Positions 52,876-61,692 of a stretch of 64,000 bases of DNA are shown here, in pieces. Under the pieces are notes generated by a model, which did no database searches, was not told the origin of the DNA, and saw only the letters and a list, made by a program, of their open reading frames with translations. This DNA comes from Pseudomonas sp. FP2335 (GTDB taxonomy: Bacteria; Pseudomonadota; Gammaproteobacteria; Pseudomonadales; Pseudomonadaceae): positions 2,749,501 through 2,813,500 of the forward strand of contig NZ_CP117437.1 of the NCBI RefSeq assembly GCF_030687535.1, in the 5' to 3' direction. A program made the position numbers and the translations under genes. Positions within the stretch are counted from its first letter, which is position 1. Each line of letters opens with the position of its first letter.

Positions 52876-54366
52876 ATGAAAACGTTCGAAGTATTGCCCG
52901 CCGTCCAGGCCTTTTTGTCGCAACCGGGTCGCTTGTTTATCGGCGGCACCTGGCAGGACGCCGCCGATGGCCGCCGGTTCGCGGTGGAAAACCCGGCGAC
53001 CGAAGACACCCTGACCGAAGTCGCCCAGGGCGGCGCGCGGGATGTGGATGCCGCCGTGGCCGCCGCACGAGCGGCCTTCACCGGCCCCTGGGCGTTGCAG
53101 TCACCGGCCCAGCGCGGCCTGTTGCTGTTCCGCCTGGCGGACCTGCTCGACCAGCACCGCGAAGAGCTGGCGCAACTGATCACCCTGGAAAACGGCAAGC
53201 CCATCGCTGCCGCGCGTGGTGAAGCAGCCAGCGCCGCGACCATCCTGCGTTACTTCGCCGGCTGGCCGACCAAGATCGAAGGCAGCACGTTGCCGGTGTC
53301 ACCGGCCAGCGGTGCGCCGATGCTCAACTACACCTTGCGTGAGCCGGTGGGGGTCTGCGCGCTGATCGTGCCGTGGAATTTCCCGCTGAACATGTGCGTG
53401 TGGAAGCTCGGCCCGGCGCTGGCCACCGGGTGCGTGGCGGTGCTCAAGCCTGCCGAACAGACGCCGCTGGTGGCGATCCGTCTGGTGCAGTTGATCGAGC
53501 AGGCGGGGTTCCCCGCCGGTGTGGTCAACCTGGTCACCGGCCTGGGCGCGGAGACCGGCGCACCGTTGGCCGAGCACCCCGACGTCGACAAGATCGCCTT
53601 TACCGGCTCGACCCAGGTCGGGCGGCTGATCGCCCAGGCGGCCACGCGCAACATGAAAAAAGTCTCGCTGGAGCTGGGCGGCAAGTCGCCAAACATCATC
53701 CTGCCCGACGCCGACATCGTGCGCGCCGCCAAAGGCGCCGCCGACGGGATTTTCTACAACCAGGGCCAGGTGTGCACCGCTGCGTCGCGTTTGTACGTGC
53801 ACGCCAGCGTGCTGGATCAGGTCCTCGAAGAACTGCAAAAACATGCCGCCGCCCACGTGCTCGGCAACGGCCTGGACCCGGCCAGCAGCATGGGCCCGCT
53901 GGTGTCCGGGCGCCAATTGAATACGGTCAAGGGCTACCTGCAACGGGGCCAGGAAGAAGGCGCCGAGCTGATCTGTGGCGGCGGACGCCCGGAGCATCTG
54001 GAGCGTGGTCACTTCATCGCCCCCAGCGTGTTCCTCGATCGTGCCGAGGGTGCCTGTGTCGCCCGCGAAGAGATCTTCGGCCCGGTGCTGACGGTGATGA
54101 GCTGGAACGAAATCGACGAGCTGGTGGTACGCGCCAACGACTCGCCCTACGGCCTCGCCGCAGGCCTGTGGACCCGCGACCTGCGCTCGGCACACCGGGT
54201 GGCGGCGCAACTCAAGGCCGGCTCGGTGTGGATCAACTGCTGGAACGTGGTCGACGCGGCCTCACCGTTCGGCGGCTACAAGCAATCCGGCTGGGGCCGG
54301 GAAATGGGTAAGAACGTGATCGATGCCTACACCGAGACCAAAAGCGTGTTTGTCGATCTGACCTGA
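52876..54366 (+). CDS. NAD(P)-dependent aldehyde dehydrogenase of the aromatic operon
   Basis: 496 residues. LELGGKSPNIILPDADIVRA contains the catalytic Glu and FYNQGQVCTAASRLYVHASV the catalytic Cys; VCALIVPWNFPLNMCVWKLGPALATGCVAVLKPAEQTP binds the cofactor. It starts 11 bp after the ThDP enzyme, so an aldehyde made by the decarboxylase, such as a benzaldehyde, is a likely substrate. The frame is open far upstream, but that part is a shadow of the ThDP gene. Confidence 0.93.
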   Translation: MKTFEVLPAVQAFLSQPGRLFIGGTWQDAADGRRFAVENPATEDTLTEVAQGGARDVDAAVAAARAAFTGPWALQSPAQRGLLLFRLADLLDQHREELAQLITLENGKPIAAARGEAASAATILRYFAGWPTKIEGSTLPVSPASGAPMLNYTLREPVGVCALIVPWNFPLNMCVWKLGPALATGCVAVLKPAEQTPLVAIRLVQLIEQAGFPAGVVNLVTGLGAETGAPLAEHPDVDKIAFTGSTQVGRLIAQAATRNMKKVSLELGGKSPNIILPDADIVRAAKGAADGIFYNQGQVCTAASRLYVHASVLDQVLEELQKHAAAHVLGNGLDPASSMGPLVSGRQLNTVKGYLQRGQEEGAELICGGGRPEHLERGHFIAPSVFLDRAEGACVAREEIFGPVLTVMSWNEIDELVVRANDSPYGLAAGLWTRDLRSAHRVAAQLKAGSVWINCWNVVDAASPFGGYKQSGWGREMGKNVIDAYTETKSVFVDLT

Positions 54367-54393
54367 ACTGAATAATCACACGAGGTAGTTGCT

Positions 54394-55188
54394 ATGGATC
54401 TGGAATTGAAAGGCCGCGTGGCCATCGTCACGGGTGGTGGTATGGGCATCGGCAAGGAAGTCGCACGGTTTCTCTCCGAGGAGGGGTGCAAGGTGGTGAT
54501 CTGCGCGCGGCGCATGGCGTTCCTGCAACTGGCGGCCGAGGAAATCACCGCGCAGACCGGCAATGAAGTGCTGCCGTTGTTTTGCGACACCAACGACATG
54601 TCGGCCGTGTCGGAGATGGTCGAGGCCGCCTACAAGCACTTCGGCCGTATCGACATCCTGGTCAACGGCGCGGCAGCACCGTCCGGTGTGGTGCGCAATG
54701 ACATCGAACATGCCGGCGACGACGAACTGCTGTCGGACCTCAACACCAAGGTGATCGGCTACTTCCGCTGCGCCAAGGCCGTGACCCCGCACATGAAAGC
54801 CGGTGGTTTCGGACGCATCATCAACATCGGCGGCCTGACCGGGCGCGGCAGCAAAGTGCTGTCGGGCATGCGCAACCTGGCCATCGCGCACATGACCAAG
54901 ACCCTGTCCGACCAACTCGGCCCGTCGGGTATCACGGTCAACCTGATTCACCCAGGCGTGGTGGATACCCCGCACATCCAGGAGCTGTACGAGCGTGAAG
55001 GGGTCAAGCAAGGCAAGACCCCGGCGGAGGTGGAGCAGGGCTACATCGACGCCACGCCGATCCGGCGCACCCTGGCACCGATTGAAATGGGCTGGCTGAT
55101 CGGTTTCCTGGCATCCCCCAAGGCCGGTGCGGTCACCGGCGAATCCATTGGCATCGACGGCGGCCTGACCCGCGGCATCTTCATCTGA
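54394..55188 (+). CDS. Short-chain dehydrogenase/reductase, atypical active site
   Basis: 264 residues with the SDR nucleotide-binding TGGGMGIG (13-20) and the INIGGLTG strand. The usual Y-x-x-x-K catalytic pair is absent: the matching segment reads SGMRNLAIAHMTKTL, with Ser and Asn in place of Tyr and Lys. The C-terminal GVVDTPHIQELYEREGVKQG and GESIGIDGGL are normal. It lies 27 bp after the ALDH and 12 bp before the propeller gene. It may be a hydroxy-acid dehydrogenase with altered chemistry or a non-oxidoreductase. Confidence 0.85.
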   Translation: MDLELKGRVAIVTGGGMGIGKEVARFLSEEGCKVVICARRMAFLQLAAEEITAQTGNEVLPLFCDTNDMSAVSEMVEAAYKHFGRIDILVNGAAAPSGVVRNDIEHAGDDELLSDLNTKVIGYFRCAKAVTPHMKAGGFGRIINIGGLTGRGSKVLSGMRNLAIAHMTKTLSDQLGPSGITVNLIHPGVVDTPHIQELYEREGVKQGKTPAEVEQGYIDATPIRRTLAPIEMGWLIGFLASPKAGAVTGESIGIDGGLTRGIFI

Positions 55189-55200
55189 GGAGCATCAGCG

Positions 55201-56241
55201 ATGAGTAACGGAACCCTTTTGGTGGCAACTGTCGGGCAGGCGGTGATCCGCAGCGCCGACGATGGCCGGACCTGGCATCGCCTTGGCCTGGGGCAGGACC
55301 TGGAGTTCGACGCAATCACCCGCTCGTTGAGCCTGCACCCGGACACCCCCGAGGTGATCTACGCCGGTACGGATGTGGGCCTGTGTGTCAGCTACGACAC
55401 CGGCGGCCGCTGGCAGCGCATCAACTCGCCGTTCAACGGGCAGACGGTGTGGAAAGTCGCGGTCGACCCGCAGGACGCCCAGCGGATTTTCGTCGGCACC
55501 GGCGCACCGTCGCGCGCGGTGTTGTGGCGCACCCTCGACGGTGGCCTGACCTGGGACCGCGCGCCGGTGGAAATCCCCGAGTTCTGCGACGGTGTCAGCC
55601 GCCCGCGCTTGCTGGCCTTCGCCTACGACCCGACCGACCGCAACCAGCTGTGGTTCGGCCTGGAAGAGGGTGGCCTGTTCCACTCCCGCGACGGCGGCGA
55701 CAGCTGGACCCGCGTCGATGACCGCTTGCTGTGGGACTACAACTCGGACGTACACAACATCCTGGTGCTGCCCAACGGTGGCCAGAAAGTCATCGTGGTG
55801 GTGTGCGTCAACGCGGTCTACCGCAGCCTCGATGAGGGCCTGACCTGGACCGGCATTATCGGCCGTGAAGCCTTCGGCCTGTATTACATCCGCGCCATGA
55901 ACGCGCCGCTGGGCACGCAAAGCGATCTGTACCTGAGCATTTCCGATGGTACGCCGGGCACCACCAGCAAAATCCTGGTGTCCCGCGATGCCGCGCTCAG
56001 CTGGGAAGTGCTGCCGCTGCCGCAGCAACCGAATTCCTGCGTGTGGGCGATTGCCATCAACCCGGCTAACCCACGGCAGATCGTCGCGGGCACCAAGTAC
56101 GGGCATTTGTTTACCTCGGAAAATGGCGGTGAAGGCTGGCAGAAGCAGTGGCGCGATTTCAGCGAAATCGCCGATGTGCTGTGGACGCCTGCCGTGGCGC
56201 AGATCAAGGCCGGGCATCAATCCATCGTCAAAAAAAGCTGA
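55201..56241 (+). CDS. Asp-box (BNR) beta-propeller protein, sialidase-like fold
   Basis: 346 residues with several Asp-box repeats: SADDGRTWHRL, TLDGGLTWDRA, SRDGGDSWTRV, SLDEGLTWTGI, SRDAALSWEVL and SENGGEGWQKQ. No signal peptide, so it should be cytoplasmic. The repeats indicate a six- or seven-bladed propeller; catalytic sialidase residues are not evident. Its place inside a catabolic operon (12 bp after the SDR, 11 bp before the VOC gene) suggests an enzyme or a scaffold of the pathway. Confidence 0.82.
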   Translation: MSNGTLLVATVGQAVIRSADDGRTWHRLGLGQDLEFDAITRSLSLHPDTPEVIYAGTDVGLCVSYDTGGRWQRINSPFNGQTVWKVAVDPQDAQRIFVGTGAPSRAVLWRTLDGGLTWDRAPVEIPEFCDGVSRPRLLAFAYDPTDRNQLWFGLEEGGLFHSRDGGDSWTRVDDRLLWDYNSDVHNILVLPNGGQKVIVVVCVNAVYRSLDEGLTWTGIIGREAFGLYYIRAMNAPLGTQSDLYLSISDGTPGTTSKILVSRDAALSWEVLPLPQQPNSCVWAIAINPANPRQIVAGTKYGHLFTSENGGEGWQKQWRDFSEIADVLWTPAVAQIKAGHQSIVKKS

Positions 56242-56252
56242 GGTGGCCCGCG

Positions 56253-56711
56253 ATGAAAGTCGACATCCTTCGTACGCACTTATCGCTGTGGGTCAGTGAC
56301 CCTGACGTGTCGGCCCGTTGGTACGCCGACATCCTGGGCATGCACGAAAGTGCCCGTGGCGAAAGCTGGGTGATGATGGCGTTTGGCACCAAGCATCACG
56401 ACATTGCGTTGATCCGTGCCGACCCCGGTGCCCACCAGGGCGGCATGGGGTTGCAGCACTACGGCCTGGAAATCGCCGGGGACATGACCACCTTGCGCCA
56501 GCTGTACGGCATGTTGCTGGGCAAGGGCGTGGAGGTGGTGAAAATCACCGACCACGAAATCGGCCATGGCGTGTACTTCAACGACCCGGACGGCAACCGC
56601 ATGGAGTTTTTCCTGGAGACCGAACACGACGATGCGCGTGGCAAGGCGCGGTTCAAGGAAGCGGGCGCGCCCAGCCGACATTTCAAACTCGACCCACTCG
56701 ACCCTCTGTGA
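56253..56711 (+). CDS. VOC-family protein, single-domain extradiol-dioxygenase-like
   Basis: 152 residues forming one pair of beta-alpha-beta-beta-beta modules. His9 (LRTHLSLWV), a middle His (GLQHYGLEI, near residue 70) and Glu of GNRMEFFLE (near 116) make the metal triad expected for VOC enzymes of the glyoxalase/extradiol class. A ring-cleaving role fits its neighbours (hydroxylase, hydratase), but a single-module VOC protein could also be an isomerase or glyoxalase. GGTGG precedes ATG 56253. Confidence 0.82.
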   Translation: MKVDILRTHLSLWVSDPDVSARWYADILGMHESARGESWVMMAFGTKHHDIALIRADPGAHQGGMGLQHYGLEIAGDMTTLRQLYGMLLGKGVEVVKITDHEIGHGVYFNDPDGNRMEFFLETEHDDARGKARFKEAGAPSRHFKLDPLDPL

Positions 56712-56721
56712 GGCAAGCCTG

Positions 56722-57324
56722 ATGAAAACTGCGAATTTCGCCACCTATCACATCCGCAAATGGTACAGCTTTGTCGAAGAAACCCTGGCCAATGAAACCG
56801 GCCAGTTGGCCGATGGCGAGCCGTTGTTCAAGTACGCCGTCGCGGCGGTGATCGCCAACCCCTATGCCGGGCGCTACAGCGAGTCGCTGGCCGAGCTGGT
56901 GGAGCCGTCGCCGCTGTTGGGCGAAGAGTTCGGCCGCCGTATCCAGGCGCTGGCCGGCCAGCACGACATCGTCAGCTACGGCAAGGCCTGCCTGGTGGGC
57001 AGCCAGGGCGAGTACGAACATGGCAACGCGTTCCTCACCAACCCGGCGGCCGACCCGGTGCGCGTGGCGCTGGGCGGAGGCAAATCGTGGGTGCCGTCTA
57101 CCGGCAAGCGCGGTGGGCCGGGTTCCACCATTGATGTACCGCTGGCACACAAGGATGCCCTGTATGTGCGCTCCCACTACGACAGCATGTCGCTGATGTT
57201 TGGTGACGGCCCGGCGCCAGACGAGGTGATTATCATCTGGGCTTTCGCCACTCGCGGGCGTTTGCATGCACGCCTGGGCGGCTTGCAGGCCGACGAGGTC
57301 AAAGGGCTGGATGGGCTGCACTGA
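56722..57324 (+). CDS. AA_synth-family protein (DUF1185)
   Basis: 200 residues resembling the amino acid synthesis family: IRKWYSFVEETLANETGQ at the start, AAVIANPYAGRYSESLAELVEPS and GKACLVGSQGEYEHGNAFLTNPAADPVRVALGGGKSWVPSTGKRG. The family is poorly characterised but recurs in aromatic and heteroaromatic degradation clusters. It lies 10 bp after the VOC gene. The open frame beginning at 56566 overlaps that gene and is not the start. Confidence 0.8.
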   Translation: MKTANFATYHIRKWYSFVEETLANETGQLADGEPLFKYAVAAVIANPYAGRYSESLAELVEPSPLLGEEFGRRIQALAGQHDIVSYGKACLVGSQGEYEHGNAFLTNPAADPVRVALGGGKSWVPSTGKRGGPGSTIDVPLAHKDALYVRSHYDSMSLMFGDGPAPDEVIIIWAFATRGRLHARLGGLQADEVKGLDGLH

Positions 57325-57384
57325 TACACGCGTGCGGCTTCGGCGGCGCAGATTAAAACCACAACAAGAAAGCGGTGATAAGCG

Positions 57385-58992
57385 ATGAAGCAGCAGAAGA
57401 CCCAAGTTGTCATTGTCGGCGGCGGCCCCAACGGGATCACAGCCGCACACTATATGGGGATGTACGGTGTCGACTGCGTCGTCCTTGAACTCGCCGACTG
57501 CATCTTGCCGTACCCGCGCGCGGTCGGCATGGATGACGAGGCCCTGCGCGTACTGCAAGGCATCGGCATCGCCGAACTGGCCGCACGCGACATGATCTGC
57601 GATGTGCCGCTGCGTTATTACAACGCACGCGGCGTGTGCTTCGCCGAGGTCAAGCCGAGCACCGCCCATTACGGTTGGCCGATGCGCAATATCTTCATGC
57701 AGCAGTTGCTGGAAGGCACGCTGCGCGAAACCCTTGGCCAGCACGCCAGTGTCGAGTTGCGCCAAGGCCATGAAATGCTCGAACTGGAGCAGGACGGCGA
57801 AGGCGTGACCTTGCAGGTGCGCGATGCCCAGGGCGAGACCTATCAACTGCGTGCCGATTACGTGATCGGCGCCGACGGCGGGCGTTCCACCGTGCGCAAG
57901 AAGCTCGGTATCGAGCTGCTGGGGCTGACCCATGCGCGCAAATGGGTGGTGGTCGACACGGCCAACGACACCCTGGATGCGCCCTATACCGCCTTGCATG
58001 CCGACCCGCAACGGCCGTTCGTGTGCATTTACCTGCCGTACCAGCAGCGGCGCTGGGAGTTCATGCTGCTGGAGGGCGAAGACGAAGCGAAGATGTGCGA
58101 AGAGCACACCATCCGCGACCTGATCCGTGGGCATATCGGCGATGCGGTGGACTCACTCAACATCATCCGCATCCGCGCCTACACCCACCATTCGCGGGTC
58201 GCGGCGCGGTTTGTCCAGGGCCGCGTGGCCTTGGTGGGCGACGCCGCACATATCTCGCCACCGTGGGCCGGCCAGGGCCTCAATTCCGGGCTGCGGGACG
58301 TGGCCAACGTGGCCTGGAAACTCGCCGCGATCCTCCAGGGCCGCGCCGCCCACGGGATTCTTGCCAGCTACGACCAGGAACGCCGTGGCCACGCGACCGA
58401 ACTGGTGGCCCTGGCCGACAACATGGGCGCGGTGCTGGGCCTGACCAATCCGTTGATGGCCGGGGTGCGCGACTGGTTGTTCCAAGCGGTGAACAGCGTC
58501 GACAACCTGCGTTCGCATTTGCTGGAGTTCAAGTTCAAACCCAAGGCAACCATCACCAAGGGCCTGGTGCATCACGAACGTGCCGAATTGCGCGAGGACG
58601 ATCTGGTCGGCCAACTGTTTGTGCAGCCGCATATCGAAGATGCCCAGGGCCAGCGCCGACGCCTGGACGATGTGCTGGGCAACTCGTATGCGGTGCTCGG
58701 TTACCGGGTCAACCCACACGCGCATCTCAGTGGCGAAATGGCCGCGTATTGGGCGCGCTGGGATACGCGGTTTATCCAGGTCAACCGTTCGCGCAGCGGC
58801 CTGGGGCGCGGCCAGCCATTGACGGCCGCAGCGGCCCTCAGTGTGGAAGACGTGGATAACCGCCTGGGCGAATGGTTCTCCAGGGTGCGCGATTGCATTG
58901 TGGTGGTGCGACCGGATCGGTTTGTCGCCGCCATTACCACCCCCGAGCGGCTCGACGGCGTGCTGCGCAAACTGGCGGAGCAACTCTCATGA
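57385..58992 (+). CDS. FAD-dependent aromatic hydroxylase, MhpA-like
   Basis: 535 residues, class A flavoprotein monooxygenase. GGGPNG (12-17) binds FAD, GADGGRSTVRKKLGIEL is the DG motif and VALVGDAAHISPPWAGQGLNSGLRDVANVAWKL the GD motif. Length and C-terminal thioredoxin-like region resemble 3-(3-hydroxyphenyl)propionate hydroxylase (about 550 residues). It should ortho-hydroxylate a phenol to give a catechol-type substrate for ring cleavage. It overlaps the hydratase gene by 4 bp (ATGA). Confidence 0.88.
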   Translation: MKQQKTQVVIVGGGPNGITAAHYMGMYGVDCVVLELADCILPYPRAVGMDDEALRVLQGIGIAELAARDMICDVPLRYYNARGVCFAEVKPSTAHYGWPMRNIFMQQLLEGTLRETLGQHASVELRQGHEMLELEQDGEGVTLQVRDAQGETYQLRADYVIGADGGRSTVRKKLGIELLGLTHARKWVVVDTANDTLDAPYTALHADPQRPFVCIYLPYQQRRWEFMLLEGEDEAKMCEEHTIRDLIRGHIGDAVDSLNIIRIRAYTHHSRVAARFVQGRVALVGDAAHISPPWAGQGLNSGLRDVANVAWKLAAILQGRAAHGILASYDQERRGHATELVALADNMGAVLGLTNPLMAGVRDWLFQAVNSVDNLRSHLLEFKFKPKATITKGLVHHERAELREDDLVGQLFVQPHIEDAQGQRRRLDDVLGNSYAVLGYRVNPHAHLSGEMAAYWARWDTRFIQVNRSRSGLGRGQPLTAAAALSVEDVDNRLGEWFSRVRDCIVVVRPDRFVAAITTPERLDGVLRKLAEQLS

Positions 58993-59768
58993 ATGGCAAC
59001 AACGAATTGCTCAACCGCTTGCGCCAGGCCACGCATAGCGCGCAGGCCTTGCCAGCGCTGCCGGCGGATGCGCTGGACGTGTATTCCGGCTACGCGCTGC
59101 AACGCCTGGGCCTGGAGGCACGCCAGGAAGCAGGCGAGCGCCTGAGCGGCTGGAAAATCGCCTTCGCCGGCCGCGCCGCGCAACAGCGTTTTGGCCTCGA
59201 CCAGCCGGTGTATGGCGCGCTGACCACGCCGATGCACATCGCGCCCGGCACACCAGTGGCCATGTCGCGGCTGATCCAGCCCAAGCTGGAGATTGAAGTG
59301 GCGATCATCATGGGCCGCAGCCTGGCGCCCGGTGAATACCGTGACGAGGACATCCTGGCCGCCATCGGCGAGGTGGCGCCGGCCTTCGAGATCGCCGATT
59401 GCCGCTGGCAAGGCTGGGTGTTCGGCGCCGGGGCATTCCTGGCCGACAACGCGGCGGCAGGGCTGTATTGCATCGGGCCGCGCACGCCGTTTGATCCGTT
59501 GCTACACAGCGGCGTCGACTATCGCCTGGAGTGTGCCGGCGCGCTGTGCGGCGAGGGCAATACCGCCGAGCGCGAGGACCCGCCGCTGATCAACCTGTGC
59601 TGGCTGATCCGCCGCCTGCTGGCTGACGGTCAACCGGTGGAGGCGGGGCAGGTGGTGCTGTCCGGGGCGTTGCTGGCGCCGATGGCGATCCAGCCGACCA
59701 CGTACCGCTTGCGGATGTTTGGCACGGAACTGGCTTTGGTTTTCACGGTTGATACCGTCCCAGTGTGA
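58989..59768 (+). CDS. 2-oxopent-4-enoate hydratase / oxalocrotonate decarboxylase family
   Basis: 259 residues of the MhpD/DmpE/DmpH family. Metal ligands are visible as KLEIEVAIIMG (E-x-E near residue 98) and EVAPAFEIADCRW (Glu near 128). Members either hydrate 2-hydroxypenta-2,4-dienoate or decarboxylate 4-oxalocrotonate; sequence alone does not decide. It overlaps the hydroxylase stop by 4 bp and completes a partial meta-cleavage route. The frame open from 58872 is a shadow. Confidence 0.87.
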   Translation: MNGNNELLNRLRQATHSAQALPALPADALDVYSGYALQRLGLEARQEAGERLSGWKIAFAGRAAQQRFGLDQPVYGALTTPMHIAPGTPVAMSRLIQPKLEIEVAIIMGRSLAPGEYRDEDILAAIGEVAPAFEIADCRWQGWVFGAGAFLADNAAAGLYCIGPRTPFDPLLHSGVDYRLECAGALCGEGNTAEREDPPLINLCWLIRRLLADGQPVEAGQVVLSGALLAPMAIQPTTYRLRMFGTELALVFTVDTVPV

Positions 59769-59811
59769 ACACCAGTTGCCGTCATGCCGGGGCCACCGAG
59801 GAACCACGACC

Positions 59812-60753
59812 ATGCTTGCTGAAGCGCGAACCTTCAATGACCCTCAACAACACGCCGGCTCGATCCACGGTTGGCGACAGGTGTACGACCAGCTTGGCCG
59901 TGGCTGCCTGACCAGTGAGCTGCGGCAGTTGTCCGCCGACCGCTTCCAGGTGTTCCAGGAGGTCCTGGACAAGCGCGTGGTCCAGCGTGGCTATGCGCCA
60001 AAAGGGCGGCTGTGCGCGGCGATGTCGTTGGGCAGTGCTCCGGTGGTGCAGGGGCAGCAAGTGGGCAGCCACAGTGTGGTGCTGTTGCGCGACGCCGAGG
60101 AGTTTGTGCTGCACGCGCCGGAGGGCACGCACTTTTTTGCGTTCAATGTCGACACGGTGCGCTTCGCCAAGCTGGCGGCCTTCGAATTGTCCAGTGAACA
60201 GCTCAAACGGCTGAAGACCACCTCGCAGCTGAGTGTGGATGATGCGTTGCTGGCGCGCATCCACCAGCGCATCCAGCCGCTGTTTCGTCACCTTGTGGAA
60301 CAGTCCGACGCCATCAGCCCCATCGCCGAAAAAATGCTGGAGGACGCGCTGCTCAACGCTTTCCTCGATCTGTTCAGCAACGCCACCGATGAGGTGCGCT
60401 GCCGACGTGGCAATGTCACCGTGAGTGCCTATCTGGTCAAACGCTGCCAGGACCTGATCGACGCCAGCGGTGACACGCCCCTGAGCATTCTTGACCTGTG
60501 CGAACACCTGCGGGTGAGTCGCCGGACCTTGCAGAACAGTTTTCAGGCGGTGACCGGCATGCGCCCTGTCGAATACCTGCGTAACCTGCGCCTGAATGCG
60601 GTGCGCCGGCGCTTGATCACCACGTCGGCATGCACGCAGAACGTCGGCGAAGTAGCGGTGGCGATGGGGTTTTTTCACCTGAGCCATTTCGCTACCCATT
60701 ACCGCGAGCTGTTTGGCGAGTCGCCCTCGGAAACCCAGCGGGCGCCGCGTTGA
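59812..60753 (+). CDS. AraC-family regulator, EutR-like, of the aromatic operon
   Basis: 313 residues, same architecture as the regulator at 38130: about 200-residue sensing domain and C-terminal AraC domain (ILDLCEHLRVSRRTLQNSFQAVTGMRPVEYLRNLRLNAVRR; EVAVAMGFFHLSHFATHYRELFGESPSET). The two are clear paralogues. It is 43 bp after the hydratase gene and probably co-transcribed, so it may autoregulate together with IclR. No 19-bp motif was seen near it. Confidence 0.88.
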   Translation: MLAEARTFNDPQQHAGSIHGWRQVYDQLGRGCLTSELRQLSADRFQVFQEVLDKRVVQRGYAPKGRLCAAMSLGSAPVVQGQQVGSHSVVLLRDAEEFVLHAPEGTHFFAFNVDTVRFAKLAAFELSSEQLKRLKTTSQLSVDDALLARIHQRIQPLFRHLVEQSDAISPIAEKMLEDALLNAFLDLFSNATDEVRCRRGNVTVSAYLVKRCQDLIDASGDTPLSILDLCEHLRVSRRTLQNSFQAVTGMRPVEYLRNLRLNAVRRRLITTSACTQNVGEVAVAMGFFHLSHFATHYRELFGESPSETQRAPR

Positions 60754-60771
60754 AGGCGCTGTAGCGTGGGC

Positions 60772-61692
60772 TCAGTGAGTGGTGCCGCCCAGCCCGGGGT
60801 CAACGCGCTTGCCGATGTCCTTGAGCCTGGCCAACTGGTCGACCATGCCAGGGGCCTCATCCAGGCAACTGACAAACGTCCATAAATACGTCATCACCGC
60901 GTAGATGTGCCCGGCCTTGACCGCAGGTGACAGGGCGAGTTGGGTGATGGCGAGCACAAACAGCAACGCCGCGAGTACCCCGATGGTCAGGAAGGCGATG
61001 GCCTCGCGGTCCGACAGCCCGATGCGCAAGCGCGACAGTACCCGGTAGTGGCGGCGCAGGGTGTGGGCGCCGACCTGTTCCACCAGGCTGATTTCCTTCT
61101 CCAGGCGGTTGTTCAGGCGCTCGTGCAACTGCTCGTTGCGCCGGGCGAAGCCGGGCAGCACGGTAAGGCACAGCCCCAGGGCCAACAGGCAGCCCAGGCC
61201 GACCCACGGTTCGATCACCAGCAGCATGGCCGCTGCGCCGATGATGGACACCAGCGCGGTGGCCATGATCGGCACGTGCTTCTCGAAAAAGTCCACGAAG
61301 TCCCGCGCCAGCACCACCCGCGCCGCGGCCTTGGAAGTGCTGTGGCGTTGCAGGCGCTGGTTGAGGATCACCGGCACCGCGAGGTCGGCATAGATACGTG
61401 TAAAGGTGCGGGTGTCCAGAGCCCGCCGGGCCGCGCCCACCACCCAGAACCCCAGCACCACCAGGGCATAGAACAGCGCGTTGGCAGTATCGCCACGGAT
61501 AATCGCGTCCACGGCGAACCCGGCGAAGAGTGGGTAGGCAAGCAGCAGCGCGTTCTCCAACGCCACCAGCGACAAGGTGGCAAACAACTTGCCGGGGTAG
61601 GCCCTGGCGATGGCCTTGAGGGTTTGGCTGGCGGATTGTTGACCGATGTTGTGGCTGTGCTCGATCACTCTTTGTGGTGTGGCGGAGGGCAT
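60772..61692 (-). CDS. ABC six-transmembrane-domain protein without ATPase
   Basis: 306 residues with about six helices of the ABC exporter membrane domain (LFATLSLVALENALLLAYPLFAGFAVDAII at the start; SLVEQVGAHTLRRHYRVLSRLRIGLSDREAIAFLTIGVLAALLFVL later). No Walker motifs exist and no ATPase gene is adjacent. Such stand-alone ABC_membrane_3-like proteins occur in Pseudomonas, with unknown role. The start ATG at 61692 overlaps the end of the next upstream gene by 28 bp. Confidence 0.82.
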   Translation of the reverse strand: MPSATPQRVIEHSHNIGQQSASQTLKAIARAYPGKLFATLSLVALENALLLAYPLFAGFAVDAIIRGDTANALFYALVVLGFWVVGAARRALDTRTFTRIYADLAVPVILNQRLQRHSTSKAAARVVLARDFVDFFEKHVPIMATALVSIIGAAAMLLVIEPWVGLGCLLALGLCLTVLPGFARRNEQLHERLNNRLEKEISLVEQVGAHTLRRHYRVLSRLRIGLSDREAIAFLTIGVLAALLFVLAITQLALSPAVKAGHIYAVMTYLWTFVSCLDEAPGMVDQLARLKDIGKRVDPGLGGTTH

